A DNA stretch of 33,704 bases from the IMG/VR virus record IMGVR_UViG_3300012363_000014, positions 1 to 33,704 of that record. The stretch is one strand, 5' to 3'. The DNA is from a virus. The translations under genes were made by a program, and so were the position numbers. Positions within the stretch are counted from its first letter, which is position 1. Every line of letters starts with the position of its first letter. Shown one piece after another: positions 8,417 to 15,404 of the stretch. The notes beneath the pieces are model-generated. The model ran no database searches. It was given only the letters and a program-made list of their open reading frames with translations, and was not told the origin of the DNA.

Positions 8417-8800
8417 GTGGAAGATGAGAAGCGGATACTCTACAAGAGGCGTCACGCGCTGCTACATCATCGTAGAGGTAGTGCGTATCTCACAGGTCCG
8501 TGCATTGACTGCGGAGATCCGAAAAGCGAATGGTCCCAGGTGAGTGGAACGTCCGGAGATGACACTTCTTCCGATTACGTCCCACGCTGTCGACGTTGCC
8601 ATCTCAAGTATGATCGCAAGCCTCCTAGGATTAAGCAGAGAGTTGAACGTAAAACGAACCGTAAACTAAGTGATATCGACGTTGCGAATATCCGTAAGCG
8701 TGCCGCAGCAGGGGAAAGACACAAAGGAATCGCTCAGGATTTCGATATTAGTCGTTCGTACGTTACTAATCTAGTAAACGGCTGGGCTACGACCCGATAG
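8417..8800 (+). CDS. HNH endonuclease with C-terminal helix-turn-helix
   Basis: From GTG 8417 the product is 127 residues. The HNH core reads HHRRGSAY, then CIDCG, EWSQVSGT, YVPRCRRCHLKYD. This gives two CxxC zinc pairs, a central His-to-Ser/Gly variant region and the CH..YD end typical of phage HNH enzymes. The C-terminal LSDIDVANIRKRAAAGERH and following SRSYVTNLVNGW look like a helix-turn-helix for DNA recognition. It lies antisense between the small and large terminase genes and its end overlaps the small terminase end by 14 bp. HNH proteins beside terminases are known both as packaging partners and as homing endonucleases. The opposite strand and private promoter favour homing. A longer frame to 8261 exists but would ignore the promoter. 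Confidence 0.8.
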   Translation: MEDEKRILYKRRHALLHHRRGSAYLTGPCIDCGDPKSEWSQVSGTSGDDTSSDYVPRCRRCHLKYDRKPPRIKQRVERKTNRKLSDIDVANIRKRAAAGERHKGIAQDFDISRSYVTNLVNGWATTR

Positions 8801-9440
8801 CCAGCGGAGGCGTGGCACTATCCATCCCCTGTGCCTGCATGAGCCACTTGTAAACGATGCCGCGAACCTTGTCATCGTCCGGGTCCAGTTCAAGGTCGTA
8901 GAGCATTCCGCGAATTGCTTCGCCAACGCGCTCAGCCAAACGCTCCGCCAAACGGACTCTTCGCTCCTCGAGTCCAGCGGCCAGTGCCGTACGACAGATT
9001 GAGGCGAGGTGCTTTCTCTCGTTGAGATACATCTCGACCCACAGCGCACCGGCCTGTGACCAGTCGTCCGTGTTGATTTCGTCGGGACGTACGAAGCCGC
9101 TCTGGCGTCCCCTGAGCCACAGGCTCTTCACGAACATCTCAGGATCTGAGTAAGCGATGTTGATTCGGAGCCACTCGATGTGGCCGGCCGTTCGCCGGAT
9201 CTCCTTCAGCAACACCTCACCGGCATCGGTATCGTCGGTAGGCTCGCCGTACATCACAAAATCGTGGTCTTCCGGTCTCGCCTGCTTACGCTCCGTGCCG
9301 CGAGTCGTTGTCACGCTACTACTTGCGCGACGCCTGGGACTACCGTCGAGGTTACCGGATCCGGGAGTCCGATTACGCGACTTTTCCGCCGCCTCGCGCA
9401 TAGCTGCTTGCGGGTCCTTAATACGATTGCGACTGCCCAT
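8787..9440 (-). CDS. terS: Terminase small subunit
   Basis: From ATG 9440 the protein has 217 residues. The N-terminal 80 residues are basic and disordered-looking. The core has LLKEIRRTAGHIEWLR, WVEMYLNERKHLASICRTAL and GLEERRVRLAERLAE, a helical pattern I know from actinophage small terminases. This subunit recognises the phage DNA end or pac site and recruits the large subunit. It is the first gene of the leftward packaging/head operon. No Shine-Dalgarno site is visible. A TATAAC box ends 7 nt before the ATG, so the message is probably leaderless. The frame extends to 9821, but no start codon with support lies upstream. Confidence 0.8.
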   Translation of the reverse strand: MGSRNRIKDPQAAMREAAEKSRNRTPGSGNLDGSPRRRASSSVTTTRGTERKQARPEDHDFVMYGEPTDDTDAGEVLLKEIRRTAGHIEWLRINIAYSDPEMFVKSLWLRGRQSGFVRPDEINTDDWSQAGALWVEMYLNERKHLASICRTALAAGLEERRVRLAERLAERVGEAIRGMLYDLELDPDDDKVRGIVYKWLMQAQGMDSATPPLAIGS

Positions 9441-9446
9441 ACTTAC

Positions 9447-9473
9447 GTTATACCCAGAAAGCTTAGCTGCCAA
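9447..9473 (-). promoter_or_regulatory. Probable leftward promoter of the packaging operon
   Basis: On the minus strand TTGGCA (9473-9468) is followed after 15 nt by TATAAC (9452-9447). The spacing is short. The ATG of the small terminase begins 7 nt after the -10 box. It is arranged back to back with the rightward promoter at 9484-9512. Confidence 0.45.
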
Positions 9474-9483
9474 ACAGTAACTA

Positions 9484-9512
9484 TTGACCTCACTAAGACA
9501 TTCGGCTATACT
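9484..9512 (+). promoter_or_regulatory. Rightward promoter (TTGACC-17-TATACT)
   Basis: TTGACC at 9484-9489 and TATACT at 9507-9512 with 17-nt spacing. ATG 9520 begins 8 nt after the -10 box, the same distance as at the HNH promoter, so the first rightward gene also appears leaderless. Confidence 0.75.
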
Positions 9513-9519
9513 GTATTGC

Positions 9520-9711
9520 ATGGGAGTGGTCAGATGGTATCTCGGGCGTAGACTTTCGCGTGTACATCCGCCTAGCGAAGAGCAGCAGCGAATGGCGTGG
9601 TATGGTCCGTGCGAGTATTGCGGAAGCGCCAGGAGCATGCGTACACTGATCGGTAAGCACGGAACGCGGTACGAATTGTACTGCCCGAACTGTAAGAGGA
9701 TAGCTGACTGA
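9520..9711 (+). CDS. Small zinc-ribbon protein, first gene of rightward operon
   Basis: 63 residues from ATG 9520. Two cysteine pairs (PCEYCGS and YCPNCK), separated by a loop of about 20 residues, form a probable zinc ribbon. No Shine-Dalgarno site is present; the start lies at the predicted transcription start of the promoter just upstream. The stop overlaps the next start (TGATG). The function is unknown. A DNA- or RNA-binding or regulatory role would fit its place at the head of the early-type operon, but that is inference. Confidence 0.65.
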   Translation: MGVVRWYLGRRLSRVHPPSEEQQRMAWYGPCEYCGSARSMRTLIGKHGTRYELYCPNCKRIAD

Positions 9712-10043
9712 TGGGCGAGGCAAGGCAGCGAAGAGAGCTTTCTGGCGTAGGCGTGGAGGCTCACCGTTCCGTTACAACAACGAACGAGAAGGCGTGGGCG
9801 CTCCACCGGAAGCACGGGCACCCAGCGGGGTATGAAGGTCCGTGCTGGGGACCGACACTCGTCGAGCTACAAGAAGCGCGTGACTACGTCATGCAGCAGC
9901 GAATGAAGGCGGTCGCGAAGAAGAATGAAGACACTGACGAAGGACGGGGAGATAGTGCTCCCGCCACGGTGGAAGCAAGTTCCGGAGGCGCGGGAAAGAC
10001 CGGTAAGGGGACGACCGTTCGAAGTCAGCGTAAACGAGCTTAA
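9711..10043 (+). CDS. Hypothetical protein, 110 aa
   Basis: It starts at ATG 9711, sharing one base with the preceding stop. The first 70 residues look protein-like (EKAWALHRKHGHPAGYEGPCWGP within them). The last 40 are low-complexity Gly/Ser/Thr/Lys. The final 119 nt overlap the nuclease gene in another frame, so either this C-terminus or the nuclease N-terminus (before GTG 9955) may be overcalled. No family is recognised. Confidence 0.5.
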   Translation: MGEARQRRELSGVGVEAHRSVTTTNEKAWALHRKHGHPAGYEGPCWGPTLVELQEARDYVMQQRMKAVAKKNEDTDEGRGDSAPATVEASSGGAGKTGKGTTVRSQRKRA

Positions 10044-11169
10044 CTCGTTCCAGCGGTGTCGCCGGGCGTGGGACATTACCTCCGCGAGTCGCCAGTCGCT
10101 TCACCGAATCGGTATGCCGGTAGCCGCGCTGAACATCGGGTCCGCCGTGCATTACGCACTGGCTTCGCACGCGCTTGGCTCAGACCCCGAAGCCAGTGCG
10201 CTGGTCTACTTCCAGCAATCCGTGGATCAGCTCCAGGTACAATACCGTGAAGTTATCGGGGCCGAGCTATCAACGCAGGAGTGGACCGCACTAGCCGAAG
10301 AGCGCGATATGGTCCTCGGCATGATCAAGGCGTACTTCGCGAGATATGGCTATACGCGGCCAACGAAGCCTTACCGAATAGTGGCGCCAGAGGTTACGTT
10401 TCGCATTCCGCTCGTTCCCGATTACGATATCTTCCTAGTGGGAACGATTGACCGGGTGCTAGTGGACGCCGACGGAAATCCGATTCCTGGCGAGATCAAG
10501 ACCTACAAGAGCAAGCCGAACAAGACAGATTGGCGGTTCAACCATCAGATCTACGGATACGCAGCGGCACTGCAGCTACTCACTAAGAAGCCCGTCCGTT
10601 ACGCTTTGTATGACGGGTTGCGAAAGAAGGCCCCGCTGCGTCCGAACGTACTCAAGGACGGGACGCTGTCTTCCGCGTGGATTGATACCACGCATGCGAT
10701 TTACCGTGCCGACCTGCTAGAGCTTTACGGCGGTGATATGTCCGTCCTTGCACATCCGGCCTACGCACCGCTGCTATCGCGATTGAAGGAACGCGACCTC
10801 TCACCGGACTCCGCATTCCATACTCGCTTCCGCATTCCGATTTCGCAGGTGGCGATTGAGCAGTGGTGGGATCAGGCACAGGCGATCGCAATGGAGATGG
10901 CACACGATCCCCGAATCTATCCGAACTTCCCGTGGGACGGTTGCCGGATGTGCCGAGTTCGCGACCTATGCCACGCAATTCAAGGCGGTGAGGATACCGA
11001 GTATCTACTCTCGCAGTTCGCCGTAGGACAAACGCATACCCGGCAAGCCAAGATCGTGGCAACTCCAGCGACAGTCCGCAGCGTGAAAGATCTAGCTGCC
11101 TATGCAGGTTCGCTGGACCCCGACCAGCCATTCGAAATTTCCGTAACCCCGGAGGCAGACCCGGCATGA
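9925..11169 (+). CDS. Cas4/RecB-like PD-(D/E)XK exonuclease with Fe-S cluster cysteines
   Basis: 414 residues. The nuclease motifs are GSAVHYAL (G72-H76 region), GTIDRV (D176), GEIKTY (E190 and K192, the ExK pair) and HQIYGYAAAL (Q208, Y210). One cysteine lies early (C45 in QRCRRAW) and three lie late (C340, C343, C349 in CRMCRVRDLC), which is the four-Cys arrangement that binds a 4Fe-4S cluster in Cas4 and AddB-type nucleases. Phage members process DNA ends in recombination or replication. Start ATG 9925 has only a weak AG-rich site. GTG 9955 follows GGGGA and would shorten the overlap with the upstream gene while keeping all motifs. The next gene overlaps the stop (ATGA). Confidence 0.85.
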   Translation: MKTLTKDGEIVLPPRWKQVPEARERPVRGRPFEVSVNELNSFQRCRRAWDITSASRQSLHRIGMPVAALNIGSAVHYALASHALGSDPEASALVYFQQSVDQLQVQYREVIGAELSTQEWTALAEERDMVLGMIKAYFARYGYTRPTKPYRIVAPEVTFRIPLVPDYDIFLVGTIDRVLVDADGNPIPGEIKTYKSKPNKTDWRFNHQIYGYAAALQLLTKKPVRYALYDGLRKKAPLRPNVLKDGTLSSAWIDTTHAIYRADLLELYGGDMSVLAHPAYAPLLSRLKERDLSPDSAFHTRFRIPISQVAIEQWWDQAQAIAMEMAHDPRIYPNFPWDGCRMCRVRDLCHAIQGGEDTEYLLSQFAVGQTHTRQAKIVATPATVRSVKDLAAYAGSLDPDQPFEISVTPEADPA

Positions 11170-11576
11170 TACGAACGTTCGATGAGTGGCTCGACACGCA
11201 GATTCCGCTGGCGGCGAACGCCGATTCCAGCGAGGCGATTGAGCAGATGCGCAACGCATGGAACGCAGCGATTACCAGCGGCGCTGACGAGTTCGCCGAA
11301 CGAAAGGAGGAGCTGCTGCTCAAGTACGATGCTCCGATACGCATATCAATCGGTGAGGCAGCTAAGCTCGTTCCGCCGACCATGGCGCTCAACCTCAACG
11401 AGAGCTTTGCGGCTCGGTATCCGTCACGTGAGGCCGCCGAGGAATGGCAGCAGCTTAACCTCGATCACTACGGTCACGAGGCCGTTGGAATTGTCGAGGA
11501 TCCGGTGCACGGCGGCTTCGTTGGCGTTATGTCGTACCGGAAGATGCTAGCGAGGCTGAGGAGTCAACGTACATGA
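11166..11576 (+). CDS. Hypothetical protein, 136 aa
   Basis: It starts at ATG 11166, overlapping the nuclease stop by four bases, and ends overlapping the next gene, so it is translationally coupled. The sequence is acidic and helical at the N-terminus (SSEAIEQMRNAWNAAITS) with a mixed C-terminal part. No family is recognised. Confidence 0.7.
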   Translation: MIRTFDEWLDTQIPLAANADSSEAIEQMRNAWNAAITSGADEFAERKEELLLKYDAPIRISIGEAAKLVPPTMALNLNESFAARYPSREAAEEWQQLNLDHYGHEAVGIVEDPVHGGFVGVMSYRKMLARLRSQRT

Positions 11577-11818
11577 GTTCGTGGGAGCAGCGAATGTCTC
11601 AGCGTGCCGCTGAACGCGAGCACCGACGCTTTCAAGCCGCCCGGCGCAAGCTAATGCAGTCAAAGCTGAAGCCGCATGTGGTTGCGTTCCTGCGGGAAGG
11701 TCACGTGCTGATCATTGAGGACGGTCCAGCGATCATGTCCGATTACCGTACCGGTCGGCTTATCTTGATGTGGCTCACTGACGTTCCGGAATGCGACTGT
11801 CACGGCGCCGGATTCTAA
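11573..11818 (+). CDS. Hypothetical protein, 81 aa
   Basis: It starts at ATG 11573, overlapping the upstream stop by four bases. The N-terminal half is highly charged and helical (RAAEREHRRFQAARRKL). The C-terminal half looks like a small beta unit ending CDCHGAGF. It is the last gene before the promoter at 11831. No function is recognised. Confidence 0.65.
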   Translation: MSSWEQRMSQRAAEREHRRFQAARRKLMQSKLKPHVVAFLREGHVLIIEDGPAIMSDYRTGRLILMWLTDVPECDCHGAGF

Positions 11819-11830
11819 CCGCCCGTGACA

Positions 11831-11859
11831 TTGACAGTGCTTTAAAGTGCGGCTATACT
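11831..11859 (+). promoter_or_regulatory. Promoter (TTGACA-17-TATACT)
   Basis: Both hexamers are perfect sigma-70-type consensus: TTGACA 11831-11836, TATACT 11854-11859, spacer 17 nt. It reads into a 47-residue gene with a GGAGGTGGG ribosome binding site. Confidence 0.85.
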
Positions 11860-11878
11860 ATAGCTGGAGGTGGGAACC

Positions 11879-12022
11879 ATGGCAACGGTGACAGTTCAGT
11901 GCGAGATCGTGATTGACGTAGGCGATCGGGACCCGGAGTTCGAGAAGACCGTGGAGTTCGCCGAGTCCGAGGCTGAACTCGTGCTTCAGGAGGCCGAGAT
12001 CAAAAGCTACCTGATCAAGTAA
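11879..12022 (+). CDS. Small acidic hypothetical protein, 47 aa
   Basis: ATG 11879 follows GGAGGTGGG and lies 20 nt after a perfect promoter. The product is MATVTVQCEIVIDVGDRD, then an acidic Glu-rich helix ending SYLIK. Short beta-forming N-terminus and acidic helix could suit a small regulator or inhibitor, but nothing is recognised. Strong promoter, strong ribosome binding site and clean stop support a real gene. Confidence 0.7.
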   Translation: MATVTVQCEIVIDVGDRDPEFEKTVEFAESEAELVLQEAEIKSYLIK

Positions 12023-12043
12023 CCAGCGGAGGTGCGGGAAACG

Positions 12044-12463
12044 ATGGCGAGACTAGTACTACTTAGCTTCAAGAGCAACGAAGAGGCCGAGATACTTGCG
12101 CGGATCGTGTGCGATCCGGAGGCGTACGTAGACGTTCCTGACCTACTCGTGAATGCTGAGGTCGAGTGGGTGATCGGTAGGCCGGTGAATGCGTGCGAGT
12201 GCAGTCAGACCCGCAAGGCACCGGGACGCCGGGGGAAGAAGGTAACCAGCGGGTGGACGAAAGGTCAGAAGTACGGCTGGTGGATTCATCCCGTGAAGGG
12301 TTGCGGCCGGGTCTCACGGCTAGTGCTGGAACGGTTTGTTGCTAACCTTACCGGCGGTGCGTATGACCTGCTGCCCGAGATTCTTGACGAGCCCGAACGC
12401 GTTCCGAATGATCCGCGGAAGTTCCTTCCCGAGGGAACGCTCGAACATCAGCTGGCCCGATGA
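12044..12463 (+). CDS. Hypothetical protein, 139 aa
   Basis: ATG 12044 is preferred to GTG 12032 because GGAGG lies about 13 nt before the ATG and inside the longer version. The protein has CECSQTRKAPGRRGKK near the middle, then WWIHPVKGCGRVSRLVLERF. The cysteines may bind a metal. It overlaps the next gene as ATGA. No family is recognised. Confidence 0.7.
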   Translation: MARLVLLSFKSNEEAEILARIVCDPEAYVDVPDLLVNAEVEWVIGRPVNACECSQTRKAPGRRGKKVTSGWTKGQKYGWWIHPVKGCGRVSRLVLERFVANLTGGAYDLLPEILDEPERVPNDPRKFLPEGTLEHQLAR

Positions 12464-12699
12464 ACATCATTGGCTACCGGATCGGCGATCACGTCTACGA
12501 TCCGACCGACGTGACAGTGCTCGTCCGCACGGACTGGCCCGGTCTTGGCGACGAGGCCGCCGTGATCCCCGTCCCGGTGCTGGAGTCCCTGGCCGGCGCA
12601 TGGACTTCGAGAACGAGAACGACCTGTCCTCGGCTTTCGCTGACTGCGCCCGCATGTTGCGGGAAGCCATCGCCCACGGAGGTCAGGGATGAAGCGTAG
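12460..12699 (+). CDS. Hypothetical protein, 79 aa, possibly frameshifted at its 3' end
   Basis: ATG 12460 overlaps the upstream stop. The first 46 residues look like a normal small protein (GDHVYDPTDVTVLVRTDW, AVIPVPVLESLAGA). After about 12597 the frame changes character to Ser/Thr/Arg/Pro/Cys-rich sequence typical of an off-frame read. Over the same bases another frame reads a normal acidic helix (12600-12692) whose stop overlaps the next gene exactly. A single missing base near 12600 would join the two, so the true gene may be 12460-12692. Confidence 0.5.
   Translation: MNIIGYRIGDHVYDPTDVTVLVRTDWPGLGDEAAVIPVPVLESLAGAWTSRTRTTCPRLSLTAPACCGKPSPTEVRDEA
12600..12692 (+). CDS. Short ORF, 30 aa, likely the displaced end of the upstream gene
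   Basis: It reads MDFENENDLSSAFADCARML and then EAIAHGGQG. The composition is natural and the stop overlaps the next ATG by four bases, as between other genes here. There is no ribosome binding site before ATG 12600. It is either a tiny coupled gene or, more likely, the C-terminus of the 12460 gene after a frameshift. Confidence 0.35.
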   Translation: MDFENENDLSSAFADCARMLREAIAHGGQG

Positions 12700-12910
12700 C
12701 GAGTGGTACGCGGCGCGGGAATCAGCCGGAAGGATGAGCAGCGAGGGACTAGCGAAGTTCAGCGCGGACATAGCCAGCGAGCATGCCGCCGGAATGAGGC
12801 GTGGCGGTCCGTCCTGCTGCGGCACTACTGGGGTCTGGCATAACCCGTGGTGTCCGATTGGACCGTGGGAACCGGAGGGGCGCAAGCTTGGCAACGACAG
12901 CTCCGGATAA
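12689..12910 (+). CDS. Hypothetical protein, 73 aa
   Basis: ATG 12689 follows GGAGG with 6-nt spacing. An N-terminal helical half (EWYAARESAGRMSSEGLAKF) leads to CCGTTGVWHNPWCPIGPW, in which Cys and His residues could bind zinc. No family is recognised. Confidence 0.65.
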   Translation: MKRSEWYAARESAGRMSSEGLAKFSADIASEHAAGMRRGGPSCCGTTGVWHNPWCPIGPWEPEGRKLGNDSSG

Positions 12911-13085
12911 GTGCTTCGCGTGCGGTTCCGTTAGGGTTAAGCGGCACCGCTGTAGTACTGCGCCTAATGCGCAATGCAACTGGGTCGTGTGTGAGGAATG
13001 CCGTGCCGTAAGCGGCTTCGGCTTTACTGAGGGAAGGGGAATCTACTATGGCGGAGAATCCGGCGGGCAGGATCGGCACTGGTAA
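12888..13085 (+). CDS. Small zinc-finger protein, 65 aa, TTG start
   Basis: TTG 12888 lies 7 nt after GGAGGGG and overlaps the end of the upstream gene. The frame is open further upstream, but no other start is so well placed. Cysteine pairs CFACGS and CEEC, with additional Cys/His (KRHRCS, AQCNW), suggest a zinc-ribbon fold. It overlaps the MazG-like gene by 38 nt. Confidence 0.5.
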   Translation: MATTAPDKCFACGSVRVKRHRCSTAPNAQCNWVVCEECRAVSGFGFTEGRGIYYGGESGGQDRHW

Positions 13086-13431
13086 AACGCTAGCGGAAAT
13101 GACCGGGGAGGTCTACGATACCTGCGTCAAGATTGGCTGGTACGACGATGAGGTGCCGTTCCCGCAGGCGATTGCGCTACTACACGCGGAGGCCAGCGAG
13201 GCACTCGAAGCCTACCGCCGGTGGGGCGTGAAGGACGCTACGAAAATTCCCGAGGAATGGGACGGAAATACGCCGAACAAGCCGGAGGGAGTGGGCAGTG
13301 AGTTCGCCGATCTCTTTATCCGGTTGCTGGACTACTGTCGTCGCTTTGGCGTGGATCTGGAATTCGAGTACGAACGCAAAGCCGCGTACAATCGAACGCG
13401 GGAATACCGACACGGAGGTAAACTGATATGA
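13048..13431 (+). CDS. MazG-like nucleotide pyrophosphohydrolase
   Basis: 127 residues of the all-alpha NTP pyrophosphatase type. The metal-binding helices are visible as LLHAEASEALEAYRRW (E-x-x-E-x-x-E pattern near residues 46-60) and GSEFADLFIRLLDYCRRFG (E and D near residues 89-95). The end is EYERKAAYNRTREYRHGG, typical of MazG-like phage proteins. Such enzymes hydrolyse NTPs or dNTPs to monophosphates and are thought to adjust the nucleotide pool or (p)ppGpp level during infection. ATG 13048 has GAAGGGGA upstream. The next gene overlaps as ATGA. Confidence 0.85.
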   Translation: MAENPAGRIGTGKTLAEMTGEVYDTCVKIGWYDDEVPFPQAIALLHAEASEALEAYRRWGVKDATKIPEEWDGNTPNKPEGVGSEFADLFIRLLDYCRRFGVDLEFEYERKAAYNRTREYRHGGKLI

Positions 13432-13907
13432 TTCGAGCAGTGCTTGCTGCAGCAGCGATGCTGCTTTCCGCCCCTACTGCGGGTACCGTTGCTGCCGTGG
13501 GCGACACAACCAGCTGTCCGGGTACGTGGGTTAGCTGTGCGGCAATGCCGGCCACTCCGGATTCGGTTGTCGGACAGAAGATAGTGGCCGGAGCGCAGAA
13601 TCCCGGAACGCCGTGGCTGATCACCGACAAGAACGGCGCACCAATGGCGTGGGTGAACCTGTATGGCTTGTACTCCGGAGGGGACGGGAACGCGATGCCC
13701 GGTGGCTTGATCTGCGTCACCTATGGCGTGTTGAAGACCTCAGCTTGTCTAACGCCGGTAGGGACACTAACGCTAACACCGACCGATACCAGCGGGCCCA
13801 CTGGACCTACCGAAACGCTAACGGCGCATGACATTGGCTTCGTGCACTGCCTGGAACTGAACACGCCCTACTATTGTCGTACCGCACTAGCCGCTGGGAA
13901 GTTCTGA
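13428..13907 (+). CDS. Secreted cysteine-containing protein
   Basis: 159 residues with a signal peptide (MIRAVLAAAAMLLSAPTAG, cleavage likely near residue 22-25). The mature part contains several cysteines (SCPGTWVSCAAM, ICVTYG, SACL, HCLEL, YYCRT), consistent with an exported, disulfide-bonded protein. No enzyme motif is seen. It starts at ATG 13428, overlapping the MazG-like stop. A secreted protein in a DNA-metabolism run is unusual and may be an accessory gene. Confidence 0.7.
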   Translation: MIRAVLAAAAMLLSAPTAGTVAAVGDTTSCPGTWVSCAAMPATPDSVVGQKIVAGAQNPGTPWLITDKNGAPMAWVNLYGLYSGGDGNAMPGGLICVTYGVLKTSACLTPVGTLTLTPTDTSGPTGPTETLTAHDIGFVHCLELNTPYYCRTALAAGKF

Positions 13908-13909
13908 CC

Positions 13910-14041
13910 GTGACCTACGGAATCTGCAGCACTGTCGGCATCAGCTACCTCAGCGATTCCGAACCTCCGCAGCATGACGAATGCACCTGCGAGGGCCGTA
14001 AGCGTCATATTCATCACGTATGGGGATGGCGTAATGCGTAA
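13910..14041 (+). CDS. Small Cys/His-rich protein, 43 aa
   Basis: GTG 13910 follows the upstream stop by 2 nt. The sequence contains ECTCEGRKRHIHHVWGW; its CxC and HxHH could bind metal. The stop overlaps the next ATG region by 8 nt. It is too short for family recognition. Confidence 0.45.
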   Translation: MTYGICSTVGISYLSDSEPPQHDECTCEGRKRHIHHVWGWRNA

Positions 14042-14138
14042 GCCACGTTGGCCGATAGTGCTGCAACTGATTGGCGGTGCGATTCTTGTACTAGGGGTGT
14101 CCGCATTCAACGTTCTCTACTATCTTAACCTGCTATAG
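14034..14138 (+). CDS. Small single-pass membrane protein, 34 aa
   Basis: MRKPRWPIV, then a continuous hydrophobic stretch of about 20 residues (LQLIGGAILVLGVSAFNVLY) and a short tail. The positive N-terminus suggests N-in topology. GGATGG just upstream of the ATG may serve as the ribosome site, although it is close. A holin-related or membrane-modifying role is possible but not shown. Confidence 0.55.
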   Translation: MRKPRWPIVLQLIGGAILVLGVSAFNVLYYLNLL

Positions 14139-14153
14139 GGAGGTGTTCGACCC

Positions 14154-14282
14154 GTGATTACCGTGCTAATCGCGATGTACCGAGCAATTCCGTTCCGTCC
14201 GCACTGCCGACCCAGCGGCCACACGTTGGCCTGCCGGCTACTCTGTCCGGTAGGTTACTGCGATCCCGGAAACGAGGGCTGA
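14154..14282 (+). CDS. Small hypothetical protein, 42 aa
   Basis: GTG 14154 follows GGGAGGTG with good spacing. The N-terminus MITVLIAMYRAIPFRP is hydrophobic, and the rest has HCRPSGHTLACRLLCPVGYC, rich in Cys and His. It ends 1 nt before the next GTG. The role is unknown. Confidence 0.5.
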   Translation: MITVLIAMYRAIPFRPHCRPSGHTLACRLLCPVGYCDPGNEG

Positions 14283-14283
14283 A

Positions 14284-14619
14284 GTGCTAGTCAACCTAAC
14301 CCCGCATCCGATAGCGATCTACGGGAATCGGATGCCGGAGGAAGGTCCGCAGGAAGTGATCCCTCCTAGCGGAACTGTCGCCAGGGTAGCGATGATCGAG
14401 CTGGGCTCGCAGCTATCCCGGTGGAGTGGACGCCAATACGAACTCGTTGAGTACGGACACGTCCATGACCTACCTATCCGCACGGCGCAAACGGACTTCA
14501 TCGTTTCGCTTGTCGTAGCTCTGGCGTGCAAGCGCGATGACCTTCTCGCACCGTACATCGAAGTGCGCAATGAAGAGGGAACAATGATCGGGTGTCGTTT
14601 CCTGCAACGCGTTTGCTGA
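14284..14619 (+). CDS. Conserved phage protein of the NLTPHP type, 111 aa
   Basis: The N-terminal NLTPHPIAIYG and following IPPSGTVARV make up a pattern seen in many phage hypothetical proteins. The family has no proven activity that I know of. Start GTG 14284 is immediately downstream of the preceding stop, so coupling is likely. Confidence 0.7.
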   Translation: MLVNLTPHPIAIYGNRMPEEGPQEVIPPSGTVARVAMIELGSQLSRWSGRQYELVEYGHVHDLPIRTAQTDFIVSLVVALACKRDDLLAPYIEVRNEEGTMIGCRFLQRVC

Positions 14620-14631
14620 AAGGAGCAAACA

Positions 14632-14826
14632 GTGCGACAGCTGTATTCGTATCAGGTCGTCAAGTACCCGATAAAGGATCCTTCGTTCGGTGACAAGGAG
14701 CAGCGGAAACTCGAGGCGGTGCTAAACGCTAACGGGGCGGATGGCTACCGGGTACTATCCGTCCGGGACTCACGGGCTCCGGAGCATGCGCTAATCCTAA
14801 TGCTAGAAAGGAAGTGGGAAGCGTGA
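14632..14826 (+). CDS. Hypothetical protein, 64 aa
   Basis: GTG 14632 is preceded by AAAGGAG at good distance. The pattern QLYSYQVVKY, then LEAVLNANGADGYRVLSV and ALILMLERK, resembles small DUF4177-like beta-alpha-beta proteins, but the match is weak. The stop overlaps the next GTG. Confidence 0.65.
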   Translation: MRQLYSYQVVKYPIKDPSFGDKEQRKLEAVLNANGADGYRVLSVRDSRAPEHALILMLERKWEA

Positions 14827-15404
14827 TACCAGCGACAATCACTACCGCGAACATAGGTGACGTGTGGGCGGTGAATACCGGCAACGCACTAGCCAGCGAA
14901 CTCATTCGCATCGGCGCGGCCCTCGAAGGGAAGCCAGCTGGCGTAAACCACGTGGTAGGTGTCGTAAAGGTGGACCAGCGGCATGTCTGGTGGGGCATTG
15001 AAGGACGCCCCGGTGGCGTTGCCTGGGCGGATCTCCGGCACTACCAGAACGCGGCACAGGCACGTCTCGGCAATACCAACGCCGGCCAGCCAAAGACACC
15101 GGAGCAGCGTGCTGGCATTGCCACGGGTGCTAAGCTGCTGCTAGGTGACGCGTATGACTGGGCAGCAATTACCGATGACACCGCCTCGGCATTGCACCTG
15201 CCGGAAGTGGCGGAGGCAATCCAGCACCTATGGGATCGCCACGGTACCAACTTGGATCGCGAACCCGTAGTGTGCTCATCGCTTTACGCGTTCCTGTACG
15301 TAAAGCTTAGCATTCCCAGCCCCGCCAACTGGAACGGAAAGGACTGGGACGCTATCGAGCCGGCTGACTGGTGGGCGTGGAATGCATCGGAGGGCTGGAA
15401 GTGA
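14823..15404 (+). CDS. NlpC/P60-like (permuted papain-fold) protein
   Basis: 193 residues from GTG 14823, which overlaps the upstream stop and follows AAAGGAAG. GDVWAVNTG starts the domain. The candidate catalytic His is H43 in NHVVGVV, and the candidate Cys is C151 in VVCSSLYAFLY, preceded by DAYDWAAI. The His-before-Cys order suits the permuted YiiX/LRAT-like branch of the NlpC/P60 superfamily, whose members are amidases, peptidases or acyltransferases. There is no signal peptide. A peptidoglycan role is possible; the lack of other lysis genes nearby leaves it open. Confidence 0.6.
   Translation: MIPATITTANIGDVWAVNTGNALASELIRIGAALEGKPAGVNHVVGVVKVDQRHVWWGIEGRPGGVAWADLRHYQNAAQARLGNTNAGQPKTPEQRAGIATGAKLLLGDAYDWAAITDDTASALHLPEVAEAIQHLWDRHGTNLDREPVVCSSLYAFLYVKLSIPSPANWNGKDWDAIEPADWWAWNASEGWK

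Noticed and set aside
10652-11398. 248-aa minus-strand ORF
   Set aside because: It runs opposite the Cas4-like nuclease and the next gene, both of which have clear motifs or coupled starts.
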